From contig OU015490.1 in the NCBI GenBank assembly GCA_907164885.2, positions 226,541,054 to 226,605,053 of the forward strand: DNA of 64,000 bases, read 5' to 3'. Numbering within the stretch: the first letter of the stretch is position 1; each line of letters starts with the position of its first letter. Positions 1-11,592 of this stretch are shown here, one piece after another. A program made the translations under genes and the position numbers. Source of the DNA: Dolomedes plantarius (Eukaryota; Arthropoda; Arachnida; Araneae; Dolomedidae). The notes beneath the pieces were generated by a model, which saw only the letters and a program-made list of their open reading frames with translations, ran no database searches and was not told the origin of the DNA.

Positions 1-358
1 AAAAGGGATTCGATATTAAGAATTAAAATTTTTAAGATACAGGTGGTTACTCTTTGTGGAGGATGCTCTTATATAAACGCCGTTTAAACTCACGCTATAA
101 TCGGTAGTGCATCTCGAACATCTCGAATATAATTTTTTACTATGATATGCATATTATTCTTTTTTATTTTATCCGAAGAAATTTATAGTATGCACCGATT
201 TGAATGAAAATCCCGAATGTTTTTTTATTTCTGTTTCTTAGAGGAGGAGAGTTTCTCTTTCTAAATCTGTTTTTATTATTTCTATACGATTATTAGAAAT
301 GAAATTAGAGTGATTTAAAGGAGTGCAAAAGCTGTCAATTTCAATACGAATTGAAAAT
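1..358. other. AT-rich sequence, nothing recognised
   Basis: No open frame of note, no terminal repeats and no tandem structure. It ends at the TTAA that flanks the repeat element beginning at 363. Confidence 0.5.
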
Positions 359-362
359 TTAA

Positions 363-1461
363 GGGGATGGTCGACATTACAAAGCGATTTTTGAAATTTT
401 TTACCTCAGAGATATGAAATTTTGCATATATATTCATTAAAGTATAACAACATTAAAACCCTTATAAAATTTTATAAATATAAAAAAAAAATTGCAATTA
501 AAAAATTGCAATTAAATTACCTTCATTTTAAAATGCTCCTTGCGACTCAATTTTTAACTTTCCCCCTTAATTTTAAATTTATGTTGCTTATAACTACATT
601 TTGAGCAAAGTTATGTATTTTTTTCTACTTTCGTTGAATAATTTATTTTTAGGAAATATTTTTATGCTTGAACTCTGAATTTTCATGAAATTTTTGTACT
701 TTTCCACAGTTAAGTTAAACTTTGATATCTGGAATGACATCGAATCCTAAAATGGACACATAACTTTATTTTCATGTATTACAGGAGTCTTTATTATAAA
801 TTTCATAAAAGTTTGTCAATAATTATGACGCGAGGAGCATTTTACAGACTTTCAATTATTTTAAAATTGGAAGTCTGAATTGCTTTATTTTAAAATGCTC
901 CTTGCGACTCAATTTTTAACTTTCTTTCTTAATTTTACATTTATATTGCTTATAGATACATTTTGAGCAAAGTTATGTATTTTTTTGTACTTTCGTTGGA
1001 TAATTAATTTTTAGGAAATATATTTATGCTTGTACTCTGAATTTTCGTGAAATTTTTGTACTTTTCTACACTTAAGTTAAACTTTGATATCCTGAATGAC
1101 CTCGAATCCTAAAATGGATAAATAACTTCATTTTAATGTATTACAGGAGTCTATTATAAATTAAAAAAAAAATTGACAATAATTATGACGCGAGGAGCCT
1201 TTTATATACTTGCAAATCTGGAAATTTCTTATTTTGAGAAAAAGCCATTTAAAAGTTTTTTTTTCACCTAATTTTAATACTTACTTTTCAAAAGCCACAA
1301 AGTTTTCATTTTACTTTTCACTACATATTTAAAATGCATTTCATTCCAATATTTACATGTTCTTAATATTAATACACCCCTATATAATATTAATACACAC
1401 ACCCTAAAAAAATATTCTAATTTTTGCTCGATTTTTGGTAATTTGAAAATCCACCATCCCC
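363..1461. mobile_element. TTAA-flanked non-autonomous DNA element (MITE-like), copy A
   Basis: Seen: TTAA at 359-362 and at 1462-1465. The inner ends are inverted: the left reads GGGGATGGTCGACAT and the right, reverse-complemented, reads GGGGATGGTGGATTT. The interior is AT-rich with no coding capacity. A block from about 532 to 890 recurs from about 891 to 1204, including a motif near AAAATGCTCCTTGCGAC and its partner GACGCGAGGAGCATTTT, so this copy carries an internal tandem duplication of about 359 bp. A related single-block copy in the opposite orientation lies at 25089-25808. TTAA target duplication is the hallmark of the piggyBac superfamily, so trans-mobilisation by a piggyBac transposase is inferred. 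No known family name is assigned. Confidence 0.75.
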
Positions 1462-1465
1462 TTAA

Positions 1466-2620
1466 TTGCGTTTTCAATTAAATGTTTTTAATTAAAAATG
1501 TAAACGAATATTCTGGTAACTCAAAATGAAGGGTTCAGGAGTAAAACTCCAAAAAATTCATTACTCCAAAAAATTCTTTACTCCAAACTTTCAAAACTTT
1601 ATTCCAAAAAATTCGTTTTCAGATAAAAGGAATTTTAAATTTGGAGTAAAGTGGTTTTTCCCCAGCACATCGAAACTTTATCGCTATTATTAACGGCTTT
1701 AAAGTGGTTCTGTCCCAGATATGAATGCATGTGGCGTTAGTACTCCTTGGAAGCTATGAGATGACACTGCTAACTCATTTTAGTAAAAATGATTGCAAAG
1801 TGGTTTTACACCTGGACCCATCAAGTATCCTAATGTGTCTATAAAATTTTTCAGGTAGGTTTTCCCCAATACTAAGAACGTAATGAAGTACATATCTGGT
1901 CCAAGGTATAATATTTATTGATTTAATAGCTGCATTCAAAAAAATATCATAAGAAATTGCTGAAATTTTACACGCAATTGCATATAAGCACCCGCATTTC
2001 TTTTAGATTTCAAAATATAAAATTGGCTTTTCGTTCATTATACTCAGAAGTGTCTTATGATACTTATTTACGTACGTATGGTAAAAAGAAATCAATGATG
2101 TATGAATAACTGATTTTTAGAGCTACAACCGTTTATGTAAAAATCCACTCAGTCTCAACAAAATCTCCCCAATTTTGTCAAAAGTTTCATAGTTAAGGTC
2201 TATATTTTCACCTTTTTGTGTATCTTGGTACTACATTCTTTCGAAAATTAAGATAGAAATGTTCGCAAGTACAGTTTTCGAAAAACACTGATCCGAATGA
2301 AGTCGAATATCTTAATAAAACTAAAATTATTTTAAATCAAATATGCATTTATATGAATGAAAACTGTCACTAAAAACCTACTAATACGACGAGGATGTGT
2401 TGCTGATACGTCAAAAACACTTTGACTTAAATATGTTTCTATAAGTATCACTCTACTATAAGTGAAAAATAAATATTAACTGTAGTTAAGTTCTCACTGC
2501 TAATATAAAAGTCTGAAATTCCTGCTAAAAAAAGTTTTTTTGAGGATGATCTATTATTTTGTGGCTGTCTCACAAAGTTATGCTTTTTTAGATTTGCATC
2601 AGCTTAGTCAAGTTCGATTG
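1466..2620. other. AT-rich intervening sequence
   Basis: No gene recognised. Around 1545-1625 the phrase ACTCCAAAAAATTC recurs a few times in degenerate form. The rest shows no repeat structure I can support. Confidence 0.5.
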
Positions 2621-3734
2621 TACACTATCTACCAATAAGTATTTCGACACCTGTGATAGAATAAAAACAAATTGATTCACATTCAATAGTTGTTAGAGCC
2701 TTCTCGAAAGGCAGTTAGAACCTAAACCCTCCGGGCATGCTTTCCACAGGTCCTTGTATGACAGCTAGTGAAATTTTCTTCCACTCGGCTTGGACAAGAC
2801 ATGTAAGTTACTTCACCGATTTTGGACGGTAGTTGCACCCCTTAATTCGGCTATCCAACTCGTCCCAGAGGTTCTCGATAGGGATATGGTTTGGGCTTTG
2901 AGCAGGTCAGTCCATTCAGTTAACCCCATTATCACCATACAAATCCACGGTGGACTTCGCAACATGGCAGCAGAACGTAGGAAGCACACTGTCAGATAAA
3001 ATAGTGCAGTAGGCGTCGGCGTTGAGCTTACCATGAATTAGGACAAAGGGTCCCACTTCATACCAGAAGAAAGAACCCCAGACAATAATTCCACCTCCGC
3101 CGAACTTGTGGGCGCAATGTATTCTAGCAGGAAGCATTCTCCAGACAGGCGCCAGACCCAGACCCTGCCGCCCGAAAGGTAGAAGTTGAACCTTGATTCG
3201 TCGCTCCAGAGAATCCGTTTCCACTGATCTACGCTCCACTTTCAACGTGCTTTGCACTACATTAACCATACATTGCGGTTGGACTTTGAGATCAATGGCT
3301 TATGGGCAGCAGCACGTCCATGAAAACCAAGCAGGATGCCCAACCAGATGCCTGTTGAAACTCCTGGAGTTTATAGGCCATCGGTTGGGTGCGGTTCTTC
3401 CAAATTTCACTGGACAGCACCTGTTGGTCTCTATGTCCCAGTTTCGTGGGTCTGCCGAATCCGGCTACATTCGGACATTCACTGCTCACCTTCCACTTCT
3501 GAATCCCATAAGCCATTGTCGATTTTGAGTAATTCAAGGATCGGCCATTTCTGTGATACTCGACGATTACACCTCTTCTCGAAATCAGATAATTTTGCAC
3601 TTCGTGGCATCTGGCATGCGACTAATGCCAATGTTGTTTCCTACACGATATTTAACGGCGGAGGACGTGACGTATCTCAGGACAGCAGATATCGGTACTT
3701 GCATGGGTGTCCAAATACTTAGTAGTTGATAGTA
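2621..3734 (-). mobile_element. Decayed Tc1/mariner element with TIRs
   Basis: The left end (TACACTATCTACCAATAAGT, from 2621) and the reverse complement of the right end (TACTATCAACTACTAAGT, ending about 3734) are similar and begin with the TA expected of Tc1/mariner targets; both continue into ATTT-GACACC. Transposase-like sequence lies between them on the minus strand. At about 1.1 kb the element is shorter than the usual 1.3-1.7 kb, which suits a decayed or internally deleted copy. Confidence 0.75.
2780..3610 (-). pseudogene. Tc1/mariner-type transposase remnant
   Basis: Read on the minus strand, the remnant starts near 3610 with MPRSAKLSDFEK, a common Tc1-like N-terminus with a helix-turn-helix, and continues in another frame with a paired-like segment and GRPTKLGHRDQQ. 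A third stretch (about 2916-3269) carries the catalytic-core phrase IIVWGSFFWYEVGPF. A further frame near 2813-2900 holds a decayed PYPYREPLG, which corresponds to the final DLNPIENLW-type motif. At least three frame changes separate these pieces, so no functional transposase is possible. Function in intact relatives: cut-and-paste transposition at TA, with a DDE/D catalytic triad. Confidence 0.8.
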
Positions 3735-3749
3735 CTAAACAATATGCCT

Positions 3750-3910
3750 CTTTGTTTGAACAGAACAAAAATACAAAAATTAAATGAAATTTATTTGAAA
3801 ATCAAAAAATGTCCATGCTCGTGTAAGCTTCGTTGTTTGAACAAAACAAAAATACAAAAATAAAATGAAGTATAATTGAAAATCAAACAATTTTCTATGC
3901 TCGTTTAAGA
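3750..3910. repeat. Two-copy tandem repeat (~81 bp)
   Basis: TTTGTTTGAACAGAACAAAA (about 3751) recurs as GTTGTTTGAACAAAACAAAA (about 3832). Each copy is followed by a similar A-rich stretch and by ATGCTCGTNTAAG. Just two diverged units. Confidence 0.7.
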
Positions 3911-4316
3911 GCTCTTGAAAAAGTATTATTTGACAATTTAATGAAATAATTAGGCAATAATTTGAAACTAGGATACCAAATTCGAAAAATTTCTATAGAG
4001 AAAATATATTTTTTAGTAATAGTACAGCTATTAGAAACTTTTCACTGAACAAATTAATTTTGATTTCATGTTCAACTGCATATAACTCTAAGCTTAAAAA
4101 ACATTACGTTTTAATAAATATATTTTGTGATATTAATGATTATCTAGCAATGAAATTAGAGTCTTTTAAAGCTTCATTAATTAATATTTTCTTATTGTTA
4201 TATAAAGTAGATAGTAACCATGATTATATTATATAACTAACTTTTTATAATGCATTATTGTTTATTTCTAGCTCTGTTACGGAATTCTTTTTTTATGAAT
4301 GAAATGCATATCAATA
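3911..4316. other. AT-rich sequence between two Tc1/mariner elements
   Basis: No coding potential, repeat or RNA gene recognised. Confidence 0.5.
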
Positions 4317-4318
4317 TA

Positions 4319-5723
4319 CACTGCTGGCCACCCAAATTGCAACACCAAGAAAGACAAGAGATATCACAACAAAATTTATTTTGTTGATAACATGTTGACC
4401 AAGTATCAAATGATTAAATTTATAGATTTCTGTGGAGTGTGGTTCCTGCCAAAATCAGTAGCCAGAGTAGCCGCCATTGTTGGAGATCACCGCTGCCAAA
4501 CGCCACGGCATTGATTCAAAGAGACTTTGGATGAGTTCTTGGGGTACAGCAGACCAAGCAGCTTCCACACGTTACCAAAGTTGATCTGCTGTGGCAGCTG
4601 GGGATGGAATCTGGGTTAATCGTAGAGCAACCATGGACGACATGTTTTCTATCGGCGAAAGATCCGGAGAGCGAGGCGGCCAGGGAAGCAATTCAATCTG
4701 GCGATTGACGAAGAGCCGTTGGACAATGCGTGCCACGTGTGGTCGCGCATTATCCTGTTGAAATATGGCTGCGGGTAAGCCCTGAAGGTAAGGAAGGACA
4801 ACTCGCTCCAACACCTCGGAGATGTAGCGCTGGCTGTTTAAAGTACCGGCAATGCGTAATAGAGGTGTGCGAGAGTGATATCCAATACCGTCCCATACCA
4901 TAATACCAGGTGCAGGACCAGTGTGGCGGTGCATAACGCAGCTGTTCAGCATCCTCTCTTCACGGTGTCTCCGACTCGAATGTGACCATTGTGGTGATGC
5001 AGACAGAAGCGTGACTCGTCAGTAAAGACAATTTCATTCCATTCTGCCGTCCACATCCTTCTGTCATCGCACCATTGGCGGCGGAGACGTCTGCGGTTCT
5101 GCGTCAAGGGTAGACAAAGCAATGGACGTCTTGCGGACAGACCACTCTGCTGTAAACGGCGTCGAATGGTACGCGCAGACACTGGATGATGCGTTACAGA
5201 CTGCATGTGCTGTGCTATGGTTCGTGATGTGACTGAGCGATCCATCACTGCCATGCGCACAATTTGCCTGTCATCACGTGAAGTGGTGCGCTGAGGTGGA
5301 TGCGATCGAACACGCAGGTCCGTCGTACCCTCCTGCATCCAACGGTCACATATCCGCATTACAGTTGTTTGGTTTCGTCCAACACGACTACCGATTTCCC
5401 TGAAAGATAATCCACAATCTCGGTAGGCCACTATCCTTCCTCTGTCGAACTCGGATACTTGATCAAAAGATGATCGCTGTTTTAGACGAGGCATAATTGA
5501 TCGTTTTTTTTAAACCACAAGAAGAACACAATTGCCGAACTTGAAATCGTCGAAATCTCCAAGCCTTAAATAGCGCTTTGAAGTGGCGCCACATGCGCGC
5601 GTGATGTTCGTCTGCTCAGAAATTCTAATCATTTGCATATCTCACCTCCGCTAATGAATGTTGTAAATTTCATGTTATTTGCATGTTTCCTTCAGGGTGT
5701 TGCATTTACAGTGGCCAGCAGTG
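4319..5723 (-). mobile_element. Tc1-family transposon with both TIRs (copy 1)
   Basis: Flanked by TA at 4317-4318 and 5724-5725. The left end reads CACTGCTGGCCACCCAAATT and the right end, reverse-complemented, reads CACTGCTGGCCACTGTAAAT, each followed by GCAACACC. The 1405-bp body carries a broken transposase on the minus strand (pseudogene at 4437-5494). A second, 5'-truncated copy lies at 22790-24064 and is nearly identical over the shared part, so both belong to a recently active family. Confidence 0.92.
4437..5494 (-). pseudogene. Tc1-family transposase, broken by a frameshift and a stop
   Basis: The frame opens at 5494 with a helix-turn-helix DNA-binding region and continues to the first catalytic motif, FTDESRF. 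Compared with the intact copy at 22926-23966, one base is missing near 4972, so the frame runs into a stop at 4946. The second half resumes from 4952 in another frame with FQQDNARPH and SPDLSPIENM. A C-to-T change turns a glutamine codon into TAA at 4572-4574, before the last ~45 residues. The damage is slight compared with the older elements nearby, implying recent loss. No product is expected. Both TIRs survive, so the copy could still be a substrate for transposase supplied in trans. Confidence 0.9.
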
Positions 5724-5725
5724 TA

Positions 5726-7160
5726 TTTAGTATTTTTTCTCTTATTTATCCCATGAGAAATATTATTCGGATGAAATATAATTACCTGATTATCGCAACA
5801 ATTATTGTCATATTATAATGTATAGAAATACATGAACTAATTAAATGGGAGGTTCTTGTTTTTTGATGATAAAAAATATCTAATACATTTTATCAATTCT
5901 TCATCAATTCCTATTTTTGTTTGGAAAGGAAGGAATTATTTACTTAAGACAACGCATCCATTTATTGTTACAAAAATGCTACATATGGAATGGATTTCGA
6001 AAATGGGGAGAATAAAAAAAAAACGGGAATAGAAATTTGCAGGTAAACAGAATTCTAATATACTCTGGATTATTTGAAACAGAATGTAAATCATAAACAG
6101 GAACATAGTTTCTGTGCAAATATTAATTATTAATTATTTAAATCGCATTATTTTATTTTTATTGTGTTGTGTATATTTTTTGTGATTGATTTATTGCTAG
6201 CAAAAATTAATCCATTACATTTACTTTTTCTTCATTTTCTTTTACTCTTTTTTGTTGACAGTTTAATTAAATTCGAATATTATTTTCAGGGGATTGTGGA
6301 CTACGTTATATTTTTACAGTTTTCCCTACGTTTTCTCCTAGTTTATTAGCAAAAATCAATCCATTACATTTATATTTCCTTCATTTTCTTTTACTCTTTT
6401 TTGTCGACAGTTTAATTAAATTACAATATTAATTTCAGAAGATTGTAGACTACGTTATATTTTTATAGATTTTCCCCCTAAATTTTCTCGTTGTTTTAAC
6501 CGAAATATGATACGTGTAGAGGGAAATTACAAAATAAGCTGAAATTAATTTTAAATTATCGTTAAATGCATTCATATTAAAAATTTACACTCCATTAAAT
6601 TTTCGAATTTGATGACGTTTTAAATCCTAATTGCTTCACTTTTTAATTCAAAAGTCTCATTTTAATTGCAGTTTCTCTAATTACGAGTGCTTTAACTTTT
6701 AAGAAAACATTAAGTGTTGCTAATGATTAGTTTCATTTTAATTAAAACTCATTGTATGTTTATCGCTTACCTTGTTACATGTCATCGAATTTACAAAATT
6801 ATATCACCTGTAGAGTAAATTATGTTTCTGTTTAAAGCAGAACAGTTGAAAATGCAAATGCTAAATATTTTCCATTACTATGAAAAATAATTTATGATCT
6901 CTTTTAATTTTATATGTTCAATCAATAAATGTATATGAGGGGAAACATTTATTGTAAATTTTACTAAAATGTTAAAATTAAGTTAAATCATCTAACCAAA
7001 AAAAACCTTTAAAAGGTATTTTGACGTTAAATTAGTGCGAAATCGACTTTATTTACAAAATTAAATATCAATTTATAGAGTACCTCTTTTTAAGGTTCAT
7101 TTTCTAATTTCGTCAAAAGTTTGAAGTGGTATTCACGGATTCCGGAAAAACATGTGAAAC
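5726..7160. other. AT-rich intervening sequence
   Basis: No gene seen apart from the two-unit repeat at 6190-6488. The short open frames here are uninterrupted AT-rich sequence, rich in Phe, Leu and Ile, without recognisable domains. Confidence 0.5.
6190..6488. repeat. Two-copy tandem duplication, period ~149 bp
   Basis: Unit 1 starts around 6197 (AGCAAAAATTAATCCATTAC) and unit 2 around 6346 (AGCAAAAATCAATCCATTAC). Both contain the same ordered blocks: TTCATTTTCTTTTACTC, GACAGTTTAATTAAATT and GACTACGTTATATTTTTA. Units differ at scattered bases, so the duplication is not brand new. Confidence 0.85.
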
Positions 7161-7162
7161 AA

Positions 7163-7166
7163 ACAA

Positions 7167-7220
<54 letters not shown>
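7163..7220. repeat. (CA)n(TA)n microsatellite
   Basis: A run of CA dinucleotides passes directly into a run of TA dinucleotides ending near 7219. Confidence 0.95.
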
Positions 7221-7222
<2 letters not shown>

Positions 7223-7880
7223 TCTTTTACTTTGCCATCTTATCATATTCGAGTATAACGAACAAACGGCCCACAGACAATGGATCGACCTTTGGCTCCA
7301 TCTCTAACATTCCTTTCTTATCAATCTATCTCTGTTTCCTCCCTATCCTTCCATATTTAACACTGCATATCTCTAAATCTATATATGTGTTGCTATCGCT
7401 GCCAATACATGTCTGTCTCTCTATATTAATGTAACTGTATAATGTTAGAAGCTTAGAGCCTCAAGTTAGTATATAAATATGTTGTATTGATTCAAAATGT
7501 TCCTCGAATAGCACTACAGGAAAAGTCCATTACATTTCATAACATGTTCAACATTAAAGATGCCGAATGAAAACAGGTTCCGGAGCGAATAGACAAATTT
7601 TTCTTGTATTAAGATGGTACCCGCAAATAAAACAAATACATCTGCAGGCCATATTAGAATGTCATGCAAATTCGAGATAATAGGAGCCAGTACTTAGAAA
7701 TGTTTAGTGTGAGAAATTATTTTATTAATTTTATAAAATATGCAAGATAACACTTTAATTTAGGTAGGCAAGATTGTTCAAAATATTTAAAGCTTAATAG
7801 GAAAAACAAGGAATGTATTTTACTTTAAATATAATTCAGGTAAAATAATCACAAATGTAGATCAAGTCTATATGTGTAGA
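7221..7880. other. AT-rich sequence, nothing recognised
   Basis: A pyrimidine-rich strip at about 7300-7430 gives a chance open frame. I recognise no domain, repeat or RNA gene. Confidence 0.45.
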
Positions 7881-7881
7881 A

Positions 7882-7902
7882 TAAACAAACAAACAAACAA
7901 AC

Positions 7903-7932
<30 letters not shown>
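7882..7932. repeat. (CAAA)n(CATA)n microsatellite abutting a transposon end
   Basis: Four to five CAAA units lead into about seven CATA units, directly against the left TIR of the element that starts near 7933. Confidence 0.9.
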
Positions 7933-7933
<1 letters not shown>

Positions 7934-8336
7934 CAGTGTGATTTTTTAAAAATTGACACTACTCAGAGCTATCTGTAGCGTGATCTATCAGCCGGAATTC
8001 CACCAGAATTGATAGAGAGACAAAGGACGACACGGGAAAGAGTTTCCTTGAAACATTTTTAATAAATGTTCCAAAAGTTGCCAATAGGGAACGATATGGT
8101 GCTGATGTTGTCGGCGCACCCCAGAATTTGCATAAAAGGCAAGTAAAACATTGAAATGTGAATTCATGACTACGTAGTCGACAGCAGCGCCAGTATTTTG
8201 GACCATAAAGATCGGTGCGGAATCTATAGAGCCTTCGCTTTACTAAAGAAAGGGTCAGAAGTCGCTTTTTTCTACTGGCCTGCCTATCTCGCCTTCCGAA
8301 CTTACCCGTGTGACGTCTTTCTGTGGGGTTATTTAA

Positions 8337-9711
8337 CCCGTCATTGGTTGCGCTATGAGCATTTCTCTCACGCTTGCCATATAAATTGCACCCCTTACTT
8401 GAAAGTGACCCTGGGGACACCACCCTCTGTCTAGCTGACTTTTAGAATCTCCTCAACAATCTGTTATCAGTTCCGCTAAGAATCAGGACATGTTTAACCT
8501 TCAAACAGCCTTCTGTTTGCTTAGGTGTCCTTTGTGTGAGCATTTCTCTCATCGCGCGACCACAGGCGTTTGCATCATGTGAGAGCGTTTCTCACCAAGA
8601 GGCCACCAGCGTTTGTGTTATTTTTATAGATAACGCGATGATGTGAGTACGTTTATAGCCTAATTTTATTTGCAAATTTTGTTTGTTAGCAGTGCTAACA
8701 AACAAAAAATTAAAAGAGAAATGCCACCTATCTTTGTGAGTACAAAATATTGGAACGAACGAAGCAGTATGTTTGCGTTTTCATCAACTGGCACATTATT
8801 GTCTTTATTCCAAAGAAAGGTAAAAATGTTCTTCTTATTTCATCTTTGCACAATGATAACAAAATAGATGAAGATTCTGGCGTCCTCTTTAATCCAGAGA
8901 TTATTACTTTTTATAATCTCACTAAGGGTGGTGTCGACGTAGTCGACAAACTCAAAGATGAGTGCTCTGTTTCTAGAATAAGTCGTAGATGGCCATTGAC
9001 ATTATTTTTTGTATCATGAACACTGGTGTTATCAACAGCCAAATTATATATACTGCAAATACAAACAATACGATGGCTAGACGATCCTTCTTGAAGGAAT
9101 TATCATTGGAACTGGTGACCCGTTATTCATTTCCTAATTGTCACCCGCATTGCGAAGTGCAATTAGCCAAATAACGAGATGAAGGCTCGTCAAGAATCAA
9201 ACGAAATGTTGAAACCGCCGGATTTTGTGCATTATGTCCTCGAAGAAAAAATAGGGAGAAAAAAAGGGTTGTGTTACCTGTGCGCGACCTATTTGTACTG
9301 AAAATTCAACTTACGTGTGCCCCGAATGCTGTGTTAATAATGACTTCTAGTATAATATTTTATTTACCAGGTCCATGTCGTCTAATTTATAAGACTTGCA
9401 GTTGACGTTCTAATAAAGTATAAATAATATGCTTTTTATAACTTTGATTCATAAAGTAGGTATGATTTTTTTATTTCAATTTTGCTATTAATTTTCCGGA
9501 AGAATAGCTGTAAAATAATTATTTTAATTGCAATTTCCTTGTTTGTGATTGCTAAATAATAATGTAATTCCTGGAAAAGAAACAATTTTGAAGTGTTATT
9601 ATTGAGTAGACAACTTAAAACAGCGGAAACGTGTAGTGTGAGAAAAACTCTCACACTACACTGTCACGTGCGACCACTGGCGTTATTCAAATTGGTGCGA
9701 CCAACGACGGG
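8337..9711 (+). mobile_element. piggyBac-family element inserted in the mariner-like element
   Basis: TTAA at 8333-8336 and 9712-9715. The left end reads CCCGTCATTGGTTGCGC and the right end, reverse-complemented, reads CCCGTCGTTGGTCGCAC. Subterminal GTGAGAGCGTTTCTCAC-type palindromes occur near 8545-8610, and an imperfectly spaced 13-bp hairpin (GTGTAGTGTGAGA and its complement) lies at 9631-9661. At 1375 bp it is shorter than an autonomous piggyBac (about 2.4 kb), and only the 3' half of the transposase remains. Confidence 0.9.
8688..9350 (+). pseudogene. piggyBac transposase, C-terminal remnant
   Basis: Three overlapping frames hold the remnant. About 8750-9019 includes VLFNPEIITFYNLTKGGVD, the conserved NxTKGGVDxxD region of the DDE_Tnp_1_7 catalytic domain, followed by a VDKLK-type segment. 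About 8989-9174 carries the following helical region. From about 9214 a Cys-rich stretch CALCPRRKN, then CVTCARPICTENSTYVC and PECC before a stop at 9348-9350, is the C-terminal zinc ribbon that binds DNA in piggyBac transposases. The frames are broken near 8990, 9175 and 9290, and the N-terminal two thirds is missing. No activity is expected. Confidence 0.85.
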
Positions 9712-10239
9712 TTAAAGTGAAAGGTGAATCTTGGTGGAGTCTCTTACTTGGCGGCCCTAAAGGACAACATATCCCGGACTATGATGAACATTCCTGGTGC
9801 CATGTTGCGCTTGGCCTTTGAGAACGTAGTGTTCAGAATACAATGTGTCATCCACCAGGACTGTGGCCACATTGAAGGAGGAAGAAGTGGATTTGCTGCA
9901 TAAAGTGGTGTGGCAGTGAAATTTCTTTGTTATTTATTTGTCTGCTTACAACTTTTTCGGTATTTATCCCTTATCTTTATAGGCCGAAATACTGTCGCTG
10001 CTGTCGACTACATAGTCGTGAATGGGTATTTTGATGTTTTACTTGCCTTTTATGCAAATTCTCGGGTGCGCCGACAACAAAAGCGCCATATATTCACTGT
10101 CGGCGAATGTTTGAAATATTTTTCTTTCGCGAAAACTCTTTCACATGTCGTCTTCAGCCCCTCTGTGAATTTTGGTAGAATTCCGGCTGATAGATTGCGA
10201 TACAAATGGCTCTGAGTAGTGTCAATTTTTAAAAAATCA

Positions 10240-10241
<2 letters not shown>

Positions 10242-10301
<60 letters not shown>

Positions 10302-10322
10302 TCATGTGCGTGTGCGTGTGTA
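10242..10322. repeat. (TA)n(TG)n microsatellite
   Basis: A TA run (about 10243-10277) changes to TG repeats to about 10300, then CGTGTG-type repeats. It abuts the right TIR of the long-TIR mariner. Confidence 0.95.
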
Positions 10323-11588
10323 TATCGTAATTTTTTCAGGAAGGATATTCATTACATTGAAATTCGAAATCTTGGATCCCATCCTGAAATTATATAATAT
10401 GAATTATCAATAAAGGGGAATAATATAAGTTTATTTTCTATAAAATATATTTTTTCCTTGAGAAATGGGATGTAATTATTCTTAGATATTCTATAATAAA
10501 TCTTCTTTTCGTAAGTTCCAGCTTGTCAGTTCATATATATTCATTAGTAGGCATTTATTTTTTTTTGTACAAATGGAAAGTATTTTATTTATTAGTGGAT
10601 AACTTTTAAAACTATTTTAGGAAGTTCAACCGCCTGCTTTATGAACAAAACAAAAAAGCAAAATAAATGACCGTCATTTATTACAACCATAAAAATATCT
10701 TTCGCATTGTTTGCAAAAATATATACGGTACATTATAAATATTTTATACATATGAGTGAAATGCTTTTAAATTTATTTCAGGTCATTGATTTCGTCATAC
10801 ATTTCTTGCGATGCTATTTCATTTTCAGAAGACAACACATATTTCACTGGACTTATGTACGGTAGGTTTGCAGTTTTAAAAAATGTGTTTTTTCAATTGG
10901 TTAGTTTAAACTGCAAGGAATTCAATTCACAAACCAATTTTAAAGAAAATGACAAACATTTTAGAAATATGCCAGAAAATGTCTTTACAACAAAATTCAT
11001 AACCTGCAGCTTTTGTTAATGTGTGGTACAAATTCTAAAACTGATATATTTATTCAATCCGTAAACTAGGTTACCAGGAAGGACTTTTAATTTTGTAAGA
11101 GAGATCCTGTCAAATTCTTTGTTACATTTATAAGAGGCTGTAATATTGTAGCTGCTCGTATCCTCTAAGATATCGATATATTTTATAAATTTCTTAAAAA
11201 TGATTTAATGTGCATAGAAAAAAATTATTTTTTCTAGATGAATCAAATTAAATTAAAAAAGCTGATACTAATATACTGGTTAAATTAACATTAAAAAATA
11301 ATACATACATTCAGCCCTTGAATGACACCATTAATTGGTTCCGCGTTATTCAAAACCGTGCAGTTTGAGACTTCATCTTCATATAAAATGGACATTTGGT
11401 TCCAAAAGTTTTTTAAAGAAAATAATTCCGAAATTTAAAAAAAAGATTAGTTTTCAATAAATATTTTTAGCTTTATTTCAACTGTGTTAGGGAATTTTCC
11501 TAATTTCTCAGTGTTTGTCGAAGGTTGTCGTATTTTATTTGAATTTTAGTGTAATTCGTCTACCGTGTTATTCAAGGGTTGTTGCTTT
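10323..11588. other. AT-rich intervening sequence
   Basis: The open frame near 10786-11019 has no recognisable domain. No RNA gene or repeat is supported. Confidence 0.45.
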
Positions 11589-11592
11589 TTAA

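Larger units (their letters stand above)
8260..9905 (+). pseudogene. C-terminal transposase remnant of the long-TIR mariner (split)
   Basis: Before the piggyBac insertion, about 8273-8336 reads WPAYLAFRTYPCDVFLWGYL, matching the WPxRSPDLTPCDFFLWGYL block that carries the third catalytic acid in many mariner-like transposases; here that block is degraded. After the insertion, another frame (about 9740-9870) reads AALKDNISRTMMNIPGAML, then a Cys/His-containing tail with GHIEGG, the usual C-terminus of this group. The N-terminal and central catalytic parts are absent. The piggyBac insertion falls in the Tyr-Leu codons of the GYL motif, at the TTAA that those codons supply. Confidence 0.75.
7933..10245 (+). 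mobile_element. Mariner-like element with ~265-bp TIRs, interrupted by piggyBac
   Basis: The left arm (about 7933-8205) and right arm (about 9981-10245) are inverted copies. Both contain GATTTTTTAAAAATTGACAC, CACTACTCAGAGC, ATCTATCAGCCGGAATTC, TTGTCGGCGCACCC and GAATTTGCATAAAAGGCAAG. The outer ends are preceded by TA. Inside, a small piece of transposase C-terminus flanks a piggyBac insertion at 8337-9711. Without that insertion the element is only about 0.9 kb, so it is a non-autonomous derivative with unusually long TIRs. It is bordered by microsatellites on both sides. Confidence 0.85.
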
